From Paenibacillus sp. FSL R5-0341 (GTDB lineage: Bacteria; Bacillota; Bacilli; Paenibacillales; Paenibacillaceae), in NCBI RefSeq assembly GCF_037975235.1, contig NZ_CP150241.1, positions 4,402,001-4,466,000 on the forward strand: a stretch of DNA of 64,000 nucleotides. The letters are read 5' to 3'. Positions 36,401 to 51,400 of the stretch are shown here, piece by piece. Position numbers and translations under genes: made by a program. Below the pieces are notes generated by a model that was not told where the DNA came from, did not search any database, and worked only from the letters and a program-made list of their open reading frames with translations. Numbering within the stretch: the stretch's first letter is position 1; each line of letters opens with the position of its first letter.

Positions 36401-39400
36401 CGTTTAATTTTCGTTCCAAAGAAAAGCTGAAGCCCTTCTACGACCTGGTCATGAGTATTACGGCCGAAGAATTGGGTCATGTTGAGCTCGTGTCTCATGG
36501 TATTAACAAATGCCTCAGAGGCTCAACCGAGTACAAAGAACCCGACGATACACCACTTGGCTCCGTGAAGGATGCTCGTCTGTCGTATCATTTTCTGGCA
36601 GGTGCGCAGGGAGCGATGCCTTTCGACTCCATGGGTAATCCGTGGACAGGAGCACACGTCTTCAATAGTGGTAACCTGGTCGAGGATCTGCTCCACAACT
36701 TTTTCCTTGAATGCGGAGCGCGTACCCATAAAATGAAAGTATACGAAATGACCGATCACCCCGCAGCCCGGGAAGTTGTCGGTTACCTGTTGGTGCGTGG
36801 TGGCGTGCATGTCGTGGCATATGCAAAAGCACTCGAGATTGCAACTGGCGTAAATGTAACCAAGCTGGTTCCTATCCCTTCACTGAACAACAAAGCCTTC
36901 AATGAGGCTCGTAAATATGAAGAAAAAGGGGTACACACCAAGCTGTATACCTATAGTGATAAAGACTTCAACACGATCGGTCAGATCTGGAAAGGAACTC
37001 ATCCTGAAGATGGACAACCCCTGGAAGTCATTCAAGGGATACCTGAAGGATACCCGATTCCGGAATCGCCTGCGGTCGAGGAGGAGTTTGCACCAGGTAT
37101 ATCGCAAGAAGACTTCAAGGAAATTGCTCGCCGTCTGAAGATGGCAGGGAATATTGCGGATTGATTCAGCTAAGTAACAAAATAAGCCCAACCTTCAAAG
37201 GTTTGGGCTTATTGAAATTGTAACAATGTTTAAATATTTCACTTTGCAAATATACCGAGACAATCATCTGAAAACTTACCATTAATCTTATATTCAATTA
37301 AATATCGTTATCCGAATGTTTCTTAATCATCTCCCAGAGCTCTTCTTCACTATTCAAACGTATAGAATCCGTATATTCCCATCTAAAATAAGGATCCAGG
37401 TCTTTGGCTATTTCTTCCCAAGACTACATTAGTCCCGTCTTTTAGTTCTGCTTCTAGTGCTTTCGGAGTTATGATTGTAAAATCAAAATTATCCTCACCT
37501 TCAGAATCTTCCGTTCCAATACAGGCTGTACCGGACAAGTAAAAATCGTCTCCGATATCTTCAGTCTCCGTGAATTGTAACTTGCCATGAATATTCGGAT
37601 TTCCAGTAATAATAAGATCTTTCAAGATCGGTTTAATCACGTTTTACACCTCTTAGGTATCTAGTCTCTTTCATTAATCTCTATTTTTCTTGTAACAGCG
37701 CTGCCATATTACAGTCTTTCTTAGAACGCTAATTACCAGTTTCTATGTATCCAAACTTCCATCTCCACTGATCTCTCGTTGATGTACCTTCATCTTGTCC
37801 AAAAGCTCCAAAATGACCTCATCCAACTCCTCAAGTACCTCACTCGGTGTAGGAAATTCCAGTATCCTTACCAGATCCGTCTGTAGCATACTAAGATGAG
37901 ATATAGGCATTCGATCAATTAATCCGACCAAAATGAAATATTCCCACTGTGGATCTTGGGTATGCAATACATCCTTAATATGAGGAATTAAGTCTTCGCC
38001 CAGTCTCAATAGTAGATCCTCTACCGGCTTAGAAATAGGCCAGTTCCCGTCTTGTAACCACTCCATCAGCTCCGGGATGATAACTTTTAATTCGACATCA
38101 CTGAACTTACTTAACTTACGCACCGCTTTATAATCAAACTTATCGCGGGGAAGGCACTCTCTAATATCCATTTAAAATTCCTTCCTCATCTCTATGTGCA
38201 AAATCATATACTCCCTCTGTTACTCGACAGGCTCTACATCCTTTACTCTGATCTCAATCTCATCTTGATTCTTCGTCGTTGACATCGCATCTCTCATACG
38301 AATCGTCCACGTTCCTGCATCCTGAAAATTGTACATCTTCAATGACAGGAATACGTACCTTTTCTCCATCTGGTGTGTACAATCCGCCCCGAATTGCAAC
38401 GCATCACTTAAATGAGCACCATCTGGAGTATTGGACAAGATACCGCCATCATTTCTGCTCTGGCCTGCCCGGGATAGAGCTGATTTTCCGGGCCTCCATC
38501 CGTCCAGATTTCAACATAGGAGCCGATCTGCGAATCAGGCGCATTGGAGAACCATTTTGCAAGATTGCAAGATTGAAAGTGATATATATGAAGGCTGTAC
38601 GAAGATTGGGCATATGTCCGTCCTCCTTAACTATATTCCCTTTCTAATGCTAACGTCCAATACCAAGTTATTGTTGCAAACACAGCCTTCAACTCATCCT
38701 CATCTCTCACATGGATCGTCTCAAGTAATCAGAATACTTCACTTCTGGATGTTTCTCTTATACAGATACCTGCCCCATACCACCAACGCTGTACACAACA
38801 AGATCACACAATAGGCCCACACAAAAAACATGGCAAGCCCCAAGCCGATGTTGGCATCCAGGCGCTTATCAAAGATCTCCGTGTACAACGCAAAACCGAG
38901 TGGCACAGCGCCAACAATGAAAAGTCCAATAAGCCATCCACCCCAGCGTTGGAAACTGGAACCCCTGCCTTTATCGTTATGCTTGCGAATTCCTTGAATC
39001 AGAAACCACAAAATCAGAATAAATAATAGACAGGTCATAAGAATCTTCTGCATATCGCTCAATTGCATCTCGTTCGCCTCCTACGTCATATATAATGATG
39101 AACATATTCACTCATTGAAGTTGAAGACTTAACTATCATTACCCGATTCTATGCCCATGATCACAGGCAGACAACAGCTTAGCACCCCAGACCCACACAA
39201 TAATTATGAAAAAGAAAATAACGCCACCGTCCTGACTCCTTCCAAGTCAAGAACGATAGCGTTACTTCTCATATTTACATTGTTACATCCACATCGAATA
39301 GGTTACGCGCCAAACTGCGCATAGTGAAGGCGGCTGTACACCCCGCCTGCTACAAGTAATTCTTCATGACGCCCCTGCTCCGTTATGCCTTGTTCAGCAA

Positions 39401-42400
39401 CGACAATAATGCGATCTGCATTTTTGATCGTAGCCAATCGGTGAGCAATAACCAGTGTGGTCCGGCCCTCGGACAGCTCAGCAAGGGATTGCTGAATGGC
39501 TGCTTCCGTTTCTGTATCCAGCGCGGATGTGGCTTCATCCAGGATCAGAATTGGTGGGTTTTTCAGGAACATACGTGCAATAGACAAACGCTGTTTCTGT
39601 CCACCGGACAGCTTCACGCCGCGTTCACCAATTAACGTATCCAATCCTTCCGGCATCGATTGGATCAAAGGTTCCATCTGGGCACGTCTGGCGGCCATCC
39701 AGATTTCTTCTTCGGACGCATCCAACTTGCCGTAGGCAATATTCTCCCGAATAGTTCCATCGAAGAGGAAGACGTCCTGTTGTACAATTCCGATATGACT
39801 ACGCAAGGAATCGAGCGTCATATCCTGTATCTCCTGTCCATCGATCGTGATGCGACCTTCCAGCACATCATAGAACCGTGGCAACAGACTGCACAATGTG
39901 GTTTTACCAGCCCCCGATGGACCGACAAGAGCTACAGTTTCACCGGCTTGTACGTTGAGATCGATACCTTTAAGGACAGGTTCCTGATCCGAATAACCAA
40001 AGGTGACTTTCTCATAACGAATATCTCCACGCAGGTGTGATACCGTAACGGCACCTGGACGATCTTCCACATCCGGTTCCATATCGAGTAGCTCCGTATA
40101 ACGTTTGAAGCCTGCAATCCCTTTGGGATACGTCTCAATAACCGAATTGATCTTCTGAATCGGTGTCAGGAACACATTGGACAGCATAATAAATGCAATG
40201 AACTGACCGTAGGTCATACTGCCATTAATAACAAACCACGTTCCGCATACCAGGACAAAGAGGGATACCAGCTTCATCAGCATATAACTGACAGAGGAGT
40301 TCCAGGCCATAATTTTGTATGCGATCAGTTTGGTCTGACGGAAACGACCGTTATTCACAGCAAATTGTGCTTTTTCATGCTCTTCATTAGCAAAAGCCTG
40401 AACAACACGAATACCTGTAATATTGTTCTCTACGCGAGCATTGAAGTCCGCAATATCTCCGAACATTCGGCTGAATGCCTTGGACATTTTGCTACCAAAA
40501 TAGAGCGAGAGATAAATAATCAACGGCACGATGATAAAGGTTAACACCGCCAGATTTCCGTTAATGCTCATCATGATGCTGAATGCACCAATCAGTGTCA
40601 TCACCGCGATAAATACATCCTCTGGACCATGATGGGCAATCTCGCCGATATCCATCAGATCGTTAGTCATACGGGACACGAGGTGCCCTGTTTTTGTATT
40701 GTCGAAGAAACGGAATGATAACTTCTGCACATGATTGAACAGACTTTTACGCATATCCGTCTCAATGTTAATGCCGAGCTTGTGTCCCCAATAGGTAACC
40801 ACGAAGTTCAGGAATGAATTCAATAAGTAGATGCCCAGCAATGCCAGACACGCCCACAGAATCCAGTCCCAGCGGCCGCCTGGCAGCAGATCATCGACTA
40901 CCCGGTTGACCGCTAGTGGAAAAGCCAGCTCCAGCAGAGCGACCAGAATCGCACAGCTGAAGTCAAGAATAAAGAGCTTTTTGTAAGGCCTGTAATAGGC
41001 AAAGAAACGGCGAAGCATGGACTAATGTCCTCCTTATGCAACCACACAATGATGATTACGTTCTATTTCGTCTTGCTTAAGAGGTACAGGAAGTATGGCG
41101 CACCAATAATGGCAACCAGGATACCCGCAGGTATCTCCGAAGGCTGTAGGATGACACGGCCCAGCGTATCTGCAACCAGCACGAGCAATGAACCGATCAA
41201 TGCAGATGCGGGTAACAGAAACTGATGTTTTGGACCCACCAGACGACGTGCCAGATGCGGTCCGATCAGACCGACAAAACCGATCCCCCCACTCACAGAT
41301 ACACATGAGCCGGCAAGCCCAACCGCAGCCGCAAGCAAAATCAGCCGCTCACGCTCAACCGGAGCCCCGAGTCCACTCGCAGTCTGGTCACCCAGATTCA
41401 GTACGTTCAGTACACGTGCCTTATACAGAACAAGCGGTACAAGAATGATAAGAAACGGCAGTAATGCCGTAACAAATTTCCAGTTCGAACCCCAGATGCT
41501 GCCTGCCATCCAGGTAGCTACAAATTGATACTTTTCCGGACTAAGCCGCAACGTCAGCACGATCATGGCAGAACTGATTCCCGCCGCTACCCCGATCCCC
41601 GTAAGCAACATACGCGTAGGCAGGATGCCCTCTCCTTTTTTGTAAGAGAGAACATAGATCAGAAATGCAGCAAAGCCGGAACCGATCAGGGCCAAAATTG
41701 GTAAAAGAAATACCGGTGCCGCTGTCGTGGTCGGGAAAAAGGAAACGAATAACATAACAACCAATCCAGCACCTGCATTAATCCCGAGGATACCCGGATC
41801 TGCCAGCGCATTCCGAGATACCCCCTGCAAAATACAACCGGATAACGCAAGTCCGGCCCCGACCAGCACCGAAATAACGATACGTGGCAGACGGAATTCA
41901 AACAGGATCAACTCCTGCTTCGCCGTGCCTCCGCCAAACAGGGTACGCATCACCTCAAGCGGCGAAAGCTTGGTAAAGCCTGTGTTCATGCTCACCACAA
42001 AAGCCGTAATAATTAATAGGCCAAGCACAATGAGGACAATCGTGCTCTTGGCTCTCTTTTTGCGCTCTGCTCCAACTAGTGTTGAGGATTCCATCGTTAC
42101 AGAGTCCTCCTTTCTTTACGCGCCAGATACAGGAAGAACGGTACCCCGATGAGGGCAACCAATGCGCCAATTGGCGTCTCGTACGGCGGGTTGATCATAC
42201 GTGCAGCCAGATCCGCAAATACAAGCAACAGACTGCCCATTACAGCGGAGCATGGAATAATCCAGCGATAATCCACCCCAACTATTTTTCGCGTAAGATG
42301 GGGAATAATGAGTCCAACAAAACCAACCGCACCCACAACGGACACAGCCGTACCCGCAAGGATCAGTACAACAATCAGACCCACGAGCTTGATCAGCCCC

Positions 42401-45400
42401 GTACGTTGGCCTAAGCCAACGGCAATATCTTCTCCAAGACTAAGCAGCGTAATGGAACGGGAGATGAGAAGACCTGCAATCAGCGCAGCGAGTACCCATG
42501 GGAACATGACCTCCAGCTGAGACCACTTCGTTCCGGCTACACCTCCGGCTGTCCAGAAAGCCAGATCTTGTCCAATTCTGAAATACAATGCAATTCCTTC
42601 ACTGAGTGCTGACAACATCGCCGATACAGCTGCACCCGCAAGCACAAGTCGTAGAGGTGTAAGACCCGATTTGGAAGCTGCACCAAAACCATACACCAAC
42701 AGAACACCAAGCCCTGCTCCAATAAATGAATACATAATGATGTACATAAACGGCAGGCCCGGGAAAAAGGCAAAACAGATCGCAAGCGCAAATCCAGCGC
42801 CCGCATTCAGCCCAAGCAGACCGGAATCAGCCAGCGGGTTACGGGTCATGCCTTGCATGATCGCACCAGCTACAGCAAAGCATGCACCGACCATCGCTCC
42901 GCCAAGAATACGCGGCAACCGAATCTCCCATATGATCTGGTGCGGAGTTAGCTCAGGATTGAAATCGAAGATGGCCTTCCAGACGACACCAAGCTTAATA
43001 TCAGCTGCGCCAAAAGAAATGGATAATGCCATACCCAGAGCGAGTAGTAAAATTCCCCCTGTAAGAATAAGTGTGGCTGCCCACGGACGAGTGTGTATCT
43101 TCGCTGTGGGTGATTCCGGATTATGATTTGCTGGTGAAGCTTTTGAACTCATACGCGCCCACCCTCGTTATGAGTGGAACTGTTCGAACCTATGTACATA
43201 ACAATCACCTCTCTATAAATACCGAACTTTAATGATATTGATTCTCATTCCCATAGACCATTGTAAGTGAATCCACGGTCTCTGGCAATGGACAAATGGG
43301 ACATGTTTATTGCATATATGAAGATTTGCACACAATTTTGCACGCAAAAAGGCTGTGCAGGAGCCAAAAAGCTCGAACACAGCCTTGTCATTGTATATGT
43401 AGAACACCTGTAAAATACAAACTCAATTAACGGGCAGGTACATTAATTAATGATGCCAGGACATCAGGAACATCGGTAATAATTCCTTGCACACCCGTGT
43501 CAATCATGGCCTGCATCTCGGCAGGATCATTCACTGTAAATGGGTAGGTAACAACGCCCTGTGCCAGGGCTGCCGCAACGTCTTCGTTCGTAACTGCCAG
43601 CTTGTAGGGATGAAGGCCTGAAGCTTCAAGTTTGACGGCATAGTCATAGGGACGATACAACTTTTCCATATATAGAAGCGCTGTACGAATCTCCGGGGCA
43701 AGACGCTTGCATCTTACCAGGGAAGCATGATTGAAACTGGACAGAACGACCTGTTGCTCCAGCTTCCAGGCTCGGATTGCCTGTACAATCTTCTCTTCCA
43801 TTCCCTTGTAACTCACAATACCATTTTTCAACTCCAGATTAAGCAAGGTTCCTTTCCCCTGTACGAGCCTGAATAAGTCCTCCAGAGAAGGAATACGTTC
43901 CCCGGCAAAATCGGCATGAAACCAGGACCCAGCATCATATGTGCGCAATTGATCGTAAGTTATATCCTTAACCCACAGCTCTGCAGCCGCAGTCCGGCTT
44001 AACGTTTCATCATGAATCAGGACCAATCGGCCATCACTCGTCATCTGCACATCAGTTTCAATGCCTGTCGCTCCAAGCTCCAGACAACGTTCAAAAGCAC
44101 TCATTGTATTCTCCGGGCATACGGCAGATGCACCGCGATGGGCAATAATTTCAACGTTCCTCATTCCAGCGCCTCCTGCGTTCAACATTAACTCTATGAT
44201 CTTCACTATAAACACCGTTTGTTAGACCTGTATTAACAGAACGTTTAATTGGTTGTTTAATTAGTCAATACATGCGGTATGGTTGAACATCCAACGGGCT
44301 GGGGATTCACTCATTTTTGCGAACTCAATCTGAAAATCGACATAATATAGTATGAACGAACGATGGAAGCACTGCACTCCGTTATAAGGAGGTTGACTAT
44401 TGAATCCCTCAAAGAAAAAATCGACACCTACGCGCCCTCGCACATCCCAGTTACAGTCGGCTTCCAGGCTTTCCAGATCATCTGTCCATATCAAAAACAA
44501 ATCCGGCAAGACGGCTAATCAGCGTTCCTTTAACTCCAGTTCACCCAACACACTGGATCAGCTGGCTATTGTTGCAGCTATACTTTCCTTAATTGCTGCC
44601 GCCATCGGGCTATATATCGCCTGGAAATCGTTAAGTAATCCGGATCAAACTGCTGTTGTGGTGTAAGCTGCTTGATACGCAGCTCTATTGGCTCAGGAGG
44701 CTCTCTCCTGCTTCTGACCTTATTCAGGGGCAGGTTTTTGCTTTTTCAATCGCTACTCGTGTGTTCTGAAAACGTCAAAAAACCGTTCCCCTGAAACGCC
44801 GGCATGTACCGGCGTCTCTTTGGAAAGGTCATTTTGTATTCGGGCGGCTGCCTCTGCAGCACGATCCCTCATCTCGGAATGTGGACCGAATTACAGAATA
44901 AATGTGCGAGAGATGATAACCAACAGAATGAACAATACCAGAATTGCACCTGTTGATGTCCATGCTCCACCACCGAAGCCTCCGCAGTATCCGTAACCTG
45001 TACCTTTGAGTTCGCTCATCAATGACACTCCCCTCTTCATCGAAGTACACTATAGACTATGTCCGATAGCGAAACTTGCTTGGGCAGATCGAAAATTCTC
45101 CTCAAGAGCGATTGGTTACAGGCCTCTATTCTTGTAAAATCATTGTCCGTTCAGCTGTGACCACTTCTGGGTCAACTCTGCCGGAACATAGGATGACATC
45201 TGGCCTAGCAGTTCAGCCGGATCAGATTCCAGACTCCACAGACTGAGATGCGAGGTGTTGGAGAACCCTTCCTGTACACTATGCTCTACCATCTTCATTA
45301 GCGGGCCATAATATCCGTTGACATTCAATAAGCCGACAGGCTTGCGATGAATGCCGATCTGTGCCCAGCACAACACCTCGAATAGTTCTTCAAATGTACC

Positions 45401-48400
45401 CATGCCTCCGGGAAGTGCAATGAATCCATCGGATAATTCCGCCATTGTAGCCTTCCGTTCATGCATCGTTCCCACTTCAATCAGCTGTGTAAGCCCTCCA
45501 TGAACAACCTCACCCCGGAACAATCCGGTGGGCATAACACCGATCACTTCTCCACCTTGCTTCAGAGCAGCATCGGCAACGGCGCCCATTAAGCCCATGC
45601 AAGAACCACCATAAACCAGTGCGTATCCGCGATCGGCAATCTGTTTGCCCAGTTGAACAGCCTTCTCTGTATATTCGGGGTGATTTCCCGGGTTCGAGCC
45701 TGCAAAAACAGCTATACGTTTCATTGGGTCTCACTCCTTCTCATGATCTTTTTAGATTGAACTAAAGAATATTTACAGTTGCCACTTCGATGACAGAACA
45801 ACCTTCCGATCGCTGTTATCCCCAGATTTTTTGATTCAATTTTACAAAGGTGAATATCTTGGGATAAAGGCGAACGCTCCGCTTCTTCAGGTTATTTCTG
45901 CCCTCTACGTTCTCGTGTAAATGTTTAGTTCAATTTTCTATTTTAATAGTATACAACATGAATGTTATGGGTATGTACAACAGGTTAACGGACGAATGGA
46001 CAAAAAAATACCCGACCGTTTGCAGCCGGCCGGGCTCCCATTTCAGTACACATCAATTTAGAAGGGGTTGTTATTACCTAATATACAGACCGAACATTAA
46101 ATCCGTATGATCTTTGCATGAAATGAATATTAAATCTTCGTGGTACTAACGTATCCCACGGCGTGAACGCACGACAAACATATGCTTGTCTTTACGCAGA
46201 ACCCGACCATCTGCAAGTTCGACCTGATCTTCATCATGACGCAGAATCGTTGTGGATAACGCTACAATTTTGGCCCGGCGCCAGATCATAACCTGTGACT
46301 TGAAATAGATGGCATTTTCAAACTGAATCGCCTTTTTCATCACATATCCAACCTTGTGTACTTCAGAACGTGCTTTCTTTAAGGGAAGACTCTCTTCGGG
46401 AAGAGGTCTGATCATTGCGATATTGTCAAACGACACCTTAATTCGTTTCGGTCCGATCCGTACACATTCCGCTTCTTCATCCCACTCGACCAGCGTTCCC
46501 TTCAATGGCTCCCGTATGCCTGTTGCACGATATACCGCTACTTTTCGTCCTATCCAATGTCGCAATGTTCTCACCTCCATCTGTCTAGTTTTCAGGTATC
46601 TTCCAATCGATCGGTTCAATACCTTTGGAGGTCAAGAAGTCATTGGCTTTGGAAAAGGGACGACTGCCGAGGAATCCACGATGTGCAGCCAGCGGACTGG
46701 GATGTGTAGACTCCAGTACCAGGTGCTTGTCCCTGTTAATAAATGCACCTTTCTTCTGGGCATGACTGCCCCACAGCATATATACCATCGGCTCTGAACG
46801 TTCATTCAGCGCACGAATTACTGCATCCGTAAACGTCTGCCAGCCCAGTGCCTGATGCGAGTTCGGCTGACCTTCACGGACCGTCAGGACAGCATTTAAT
46901 AGCAGGACTCCCTGCTGTGCCCAATGGACCAAAGATCCATGATTCGGAATCGGCAGGTCCAGATCGGCCTGAAGCTCCTTGTATATATTTTTCAGAGAAG
47001 GAGGTACGCGCACCCCCGGTCTAACCGAAAAGCTCAATCCGTGAGCCTGACCCGCTCCGTGATAAGGGTCTTGACCAATAATAACGGCCTTAACCTGATG
47101 ATACGGAGTCAGCTTGAGTGCGGAGAACAGATCTTCTTTGGGCGGAAAGACCGTTTGCGTTTTATACTCGGCAGCGAGGGTGTATCGAATCTTGTTGAAA
47201 TATTCGGCTTCCGTTTCTTCCTGAAGCACCTTGTCCCAGTCGTTTCCAAACATATGTATAGACTCCTTTCCCCTGATGAATGCAAGTTCGTGTAGCCCCA
47301 CTACAGGGCTCTTCATTCTGAGAGCCGCATGTCATGCGACTCATAGACTATCCACCATTTTAACATAACCGGGGACGGCAGGCCAGAATTGTACATCAGG
47401 GTATAAGTTCACCTCGAAATAAACCGTGTTCTTGCTACATTCCGTATACTCATCCGAAAAAGCCACCACGCTATTGCGTGATGACTTGATAAATTTATAC
47501 TTGAACGGGTAACTCTTCGACTTCTTTTACAAGCACACTACCGATTCTCCGTAATCCTTCCTCAAGCACCGAACGGGGACAAGCCAGATTCAACCGAATA
47601 CAACCCGCACCATTCGCTACAAACATATGACCATCTTCCAGCAACACACCCGCTTGCTCCGCGAAGAATAAAGGTAGACTTACATGCTCGGGAGCATATG
47701 CCGAGATATCAATCCAGGCCAGATATGTGGCATCCGGAATGTGAAAGACAGCCAGTGGCAGATGCTGCTTCACATACTGTTCTACGTAGACAAAGTTGGC
47801 GTCGAGATAACCTTTTAATTGTTTCAGCCATTCATCACCCGTTTCGTAAGCCGCTTGAGTGGCAGCGATGCTCAGTGGATTTTTGAAACCATAATGGCGT
47901 GCCTGCCAGATATCTCGAAGTCCCTTGTTCGGAATGATGACATTGGAGAACATCAGACCAGCCATGTTGAATGTTTTGCTCGGAGACATGCATGTAATGA
48001 TTCGATCCGTATCCGGGAACAGCTTCGCGAGGGGCGTATGTCTCTTACCAGTACGCAGCAGATCACAATGAATTTCATCCGAAATGACCCATACATTGTT
48101 CCGCAGGCAGATCTCACCCACACGTTGTAACTCTTCGGTTGTCCAGACACGTCCAGACGGATTATGGGGGTTACAGAAAATACATACCCTTACCTTCTCA
48201 TCCTTGGCCTTGGCTTCAAAATCCTCAAAATCAATCGAGTAATGCCCCTGCTCGTTGATCATATCCGAACATACCAGTTCAAGATTGTTATGCTCCGCTG
48301 CTGACTTGAAGAAACCATAAGACGGGGTCACGATCAGTACTTTCTCATCGGATTGACAGATATATTCCACCAATTCATATAAAGCGGGAATGATCCCGTT

Positions 48401-51400
48401 CGAGGTCTCCAAATGCTCCTTCGGGAAGGACCAGTCATAGTATCTCTTCATCCAATCCGAAACAGCTTCATAGTATGCGGGATCGAACACCTGGGAGTAA
48501 CCCATAATTCTACGGTCCAGACGCTGCTTGACTGCATCCAGAATCTCGGGAGGTGTGGCAAATTCCATATCTGCAATCCACATGCGAATAAATTCTTCAT
48601 CTTTAAATGGAAAAGTCATATCTTCTGTGGCATTAAAAATATATTGACGGAAACCATCCGTATTCATGGCATTCGTTCCTGTGCGATCAATAATCTCATC
48701 AAAGTCATATTTCATAGCTTCTACTCCTCTATCTGCTTTACTTTTTCATTGTCGTTTCATGTCATATTACATCTATTATTTCATGACGCAGGAATTGCAT
48801 CAAATGCAATACAATCTATTCTGACGAAACAAATGAAGTTTATTGTTTCTCCAAAATAGGTATTTCCGTGAAAAAGTGATATATTTCTCATGTAACATCA
48901 TTTTTATGAATGACTTTCATCATTTTCACGTACTCTCAAGAAACATGACATAAGGAGAAGCAGTTATGAACAATATCAATCAGGAAGTTGGCAAGAAGAT
49001 ACGAAACTTTCGGAAGTGGCGGGGACTGACCATTCAACAGCTTGCGGATCAGATCTTCAAGAGCAAGGGCACGTTATCCAAATATGAGAGCGGAGATATT
49101 ACACTTGATCTGGTCACGTTACATCATATTGCGAACGCACTCAACATTCAGGTGGAGCAACTCTTGTATCAAGAACCCAGACACGCTTCTCCCCTGATGA
49201 ATGCGGTCCCGTCCAGCTTTTTCAAAAACTCCACACGTTTCTATTCTTACTTCTATGATGGGCGTAACAACAGTCTCATTCGTTGTGTCATTGACATGAT
49301 GGCTCAATCGGATGCCAACCGTTATCGCACCGTGATGTATATGAATGTGAAGGATTTTGAGAACTACCAGGAGTGCGAGAATATGTATTGGGGCCACACC
49401 GAGCATTATGATACACTCACGACTCTAATATTGAAAAATCAGGCCACGCCGCTGGAGAATCTATATATTAATATTTTGGCGTCTTTTCAAGAATCGGAGA
49501 AAAAGTGGGGACTCATGGCGGGTGTCTCGTTCCGACCTTTCATGCCTATCGCGCTCAAAATGTTATTTTCCAGAACCCCGCTGCCCGAGAATCAGGAGTT
49601 ATATAATGAACTGAAAATCTCAAAGGAAGATCTGCGGACCCTGAAAATATACAATATGCTCGCCGTCACTTGAACAACGATGCATGTCACACTTTTTCAT
49701 ATGGGATGGAGACCGGTTCTCCCCATTAGGAAAGGCACTTCTATAAGCTGTTGAACCAGCTCATAAAAGTGCCTTTCGCTTTGATGCCTATTGGATCGGG
49801 GAATAAACGAGACTAACGCTTAGTTTTTAATTAAATCCAGCGTCTCGTCAAACATTTGCTTCTGTTCCTCAATCTTGTTCTCATTACCAATCACGCAGCG
49901 CTGCTGCTGCTCAAGTATAGCCGATAAGAGCTCAGCAAAACTGATAATGTCGCTTTCCTTCGTGCTTAACACTTCGTCACGTTCCTGTTGCAGATCCGCT
50001 TCAGTCACATTCGACAGATAACATTCCAGGGAGAATGCCCCTTCGCCATAAGGTGTTCGCGGCGTATCGAGATCCTGGATTGCACCAATGATATAACGCG
50101 TCATTTCCCGCTCGTCTGCCCGGAAGTCGGTCAAATATTGCGGTATCTCTTCATATATTTTGTACGTTTTATCGAGATTTGGATCACGATACGATGCAAC
50201 ATAGCTGTCTCCGTTCCGTCTGAAGCCTGACATGCAGCCATAAGCTCCGCCTTTGGCCCGGATATTGGTCCACAAGTAATCCAGAGACAGAATGCCCTGC
50301 AGGACCCGCAGTGAACCCGTGTATTGATATCCTTTATCGATATAATTACCCGTTTGCACCACATACTGCACCTCTGAAGGGGAACGGAATCCTTCCTTAT
50401 GAGTAGCCGGTGTGAACGTAAACTCTTCTTTGGCAACCTCATGTGTGAACAGCTTCGCTTTCAGATCAGACACCTGTTGCTCCAATCCTTCATATCCCTG
50501 TTCATCGGCAGTGTAACTGACAAGCAAGTTCTCCGGTCTGAAAATATACCCCGTCAACTCTTGCAGACTGGAAGATAACTCTTCTTTTCTAGCCTCAAAG
50601 TTCGCCTGAAGATCCTCAAGCCACTGGTAAAAGGCGATACCACTCACAGCTTCTCTGAAATCCGCAACCGCTGAATGTTTGGACGAAGACCGGCCAATTC
50701 CCGCCGAATGTCCGCTATTGATCAGATTACGTTGCAGGTTGCCTTTCATCTGAGAGATGATCTCATACAACCGCTTCGAATTATCGAATCGGGACGTGAA
50801 CACGATTTCTTTGATCATATCAAAGGCAAATCCAAGCTTGTCATACAACACTTTTGCGTTGAACTCATAAGTAGCCTTGAATTCATTGTGCTTGTGCGCG
50901 TTAGCATAAGATCCAATCCCGCTATGAATACCGCCTGAATGGATGTGGATTTCATTGGACAGTTCATTAAACGAGTAGTTTTGAGTATCCACGTAACCCA
51001 GTACATTCTTCAGCAATCCTGCATACGGCAGGAGATGACGCGGCACTTCTTTGATATCAAACAACAGTCTCAGATAACCAATTCCGTTCGTGTAGAGGTT
51101 ATGATGCAGAATGGTTGTGCCGTCGACCTGGTTCACCGTTTGATGCAACGTAGAGGCTTTCGGTTCAATATCTTCAATCGATAATGTCGGAATGACCTGC
51201 TGCTGCTCTTTGGTTGAAGGTGTATTCTGATACTCGGCGAGTGCTTCCGTTTTCTGAATCAACGTTTGAACTTCTTTCTCGCTAAGACCGGCCTGAATGG
51301 TTTTCAGACGTGTTTTCAGCGCTTCTTCCTTACGTGAATTCAACCCTTTGTCCGGTGTCAGGGCTACAAAGGAAGTATGTGTGTTCTGCAATATATACTT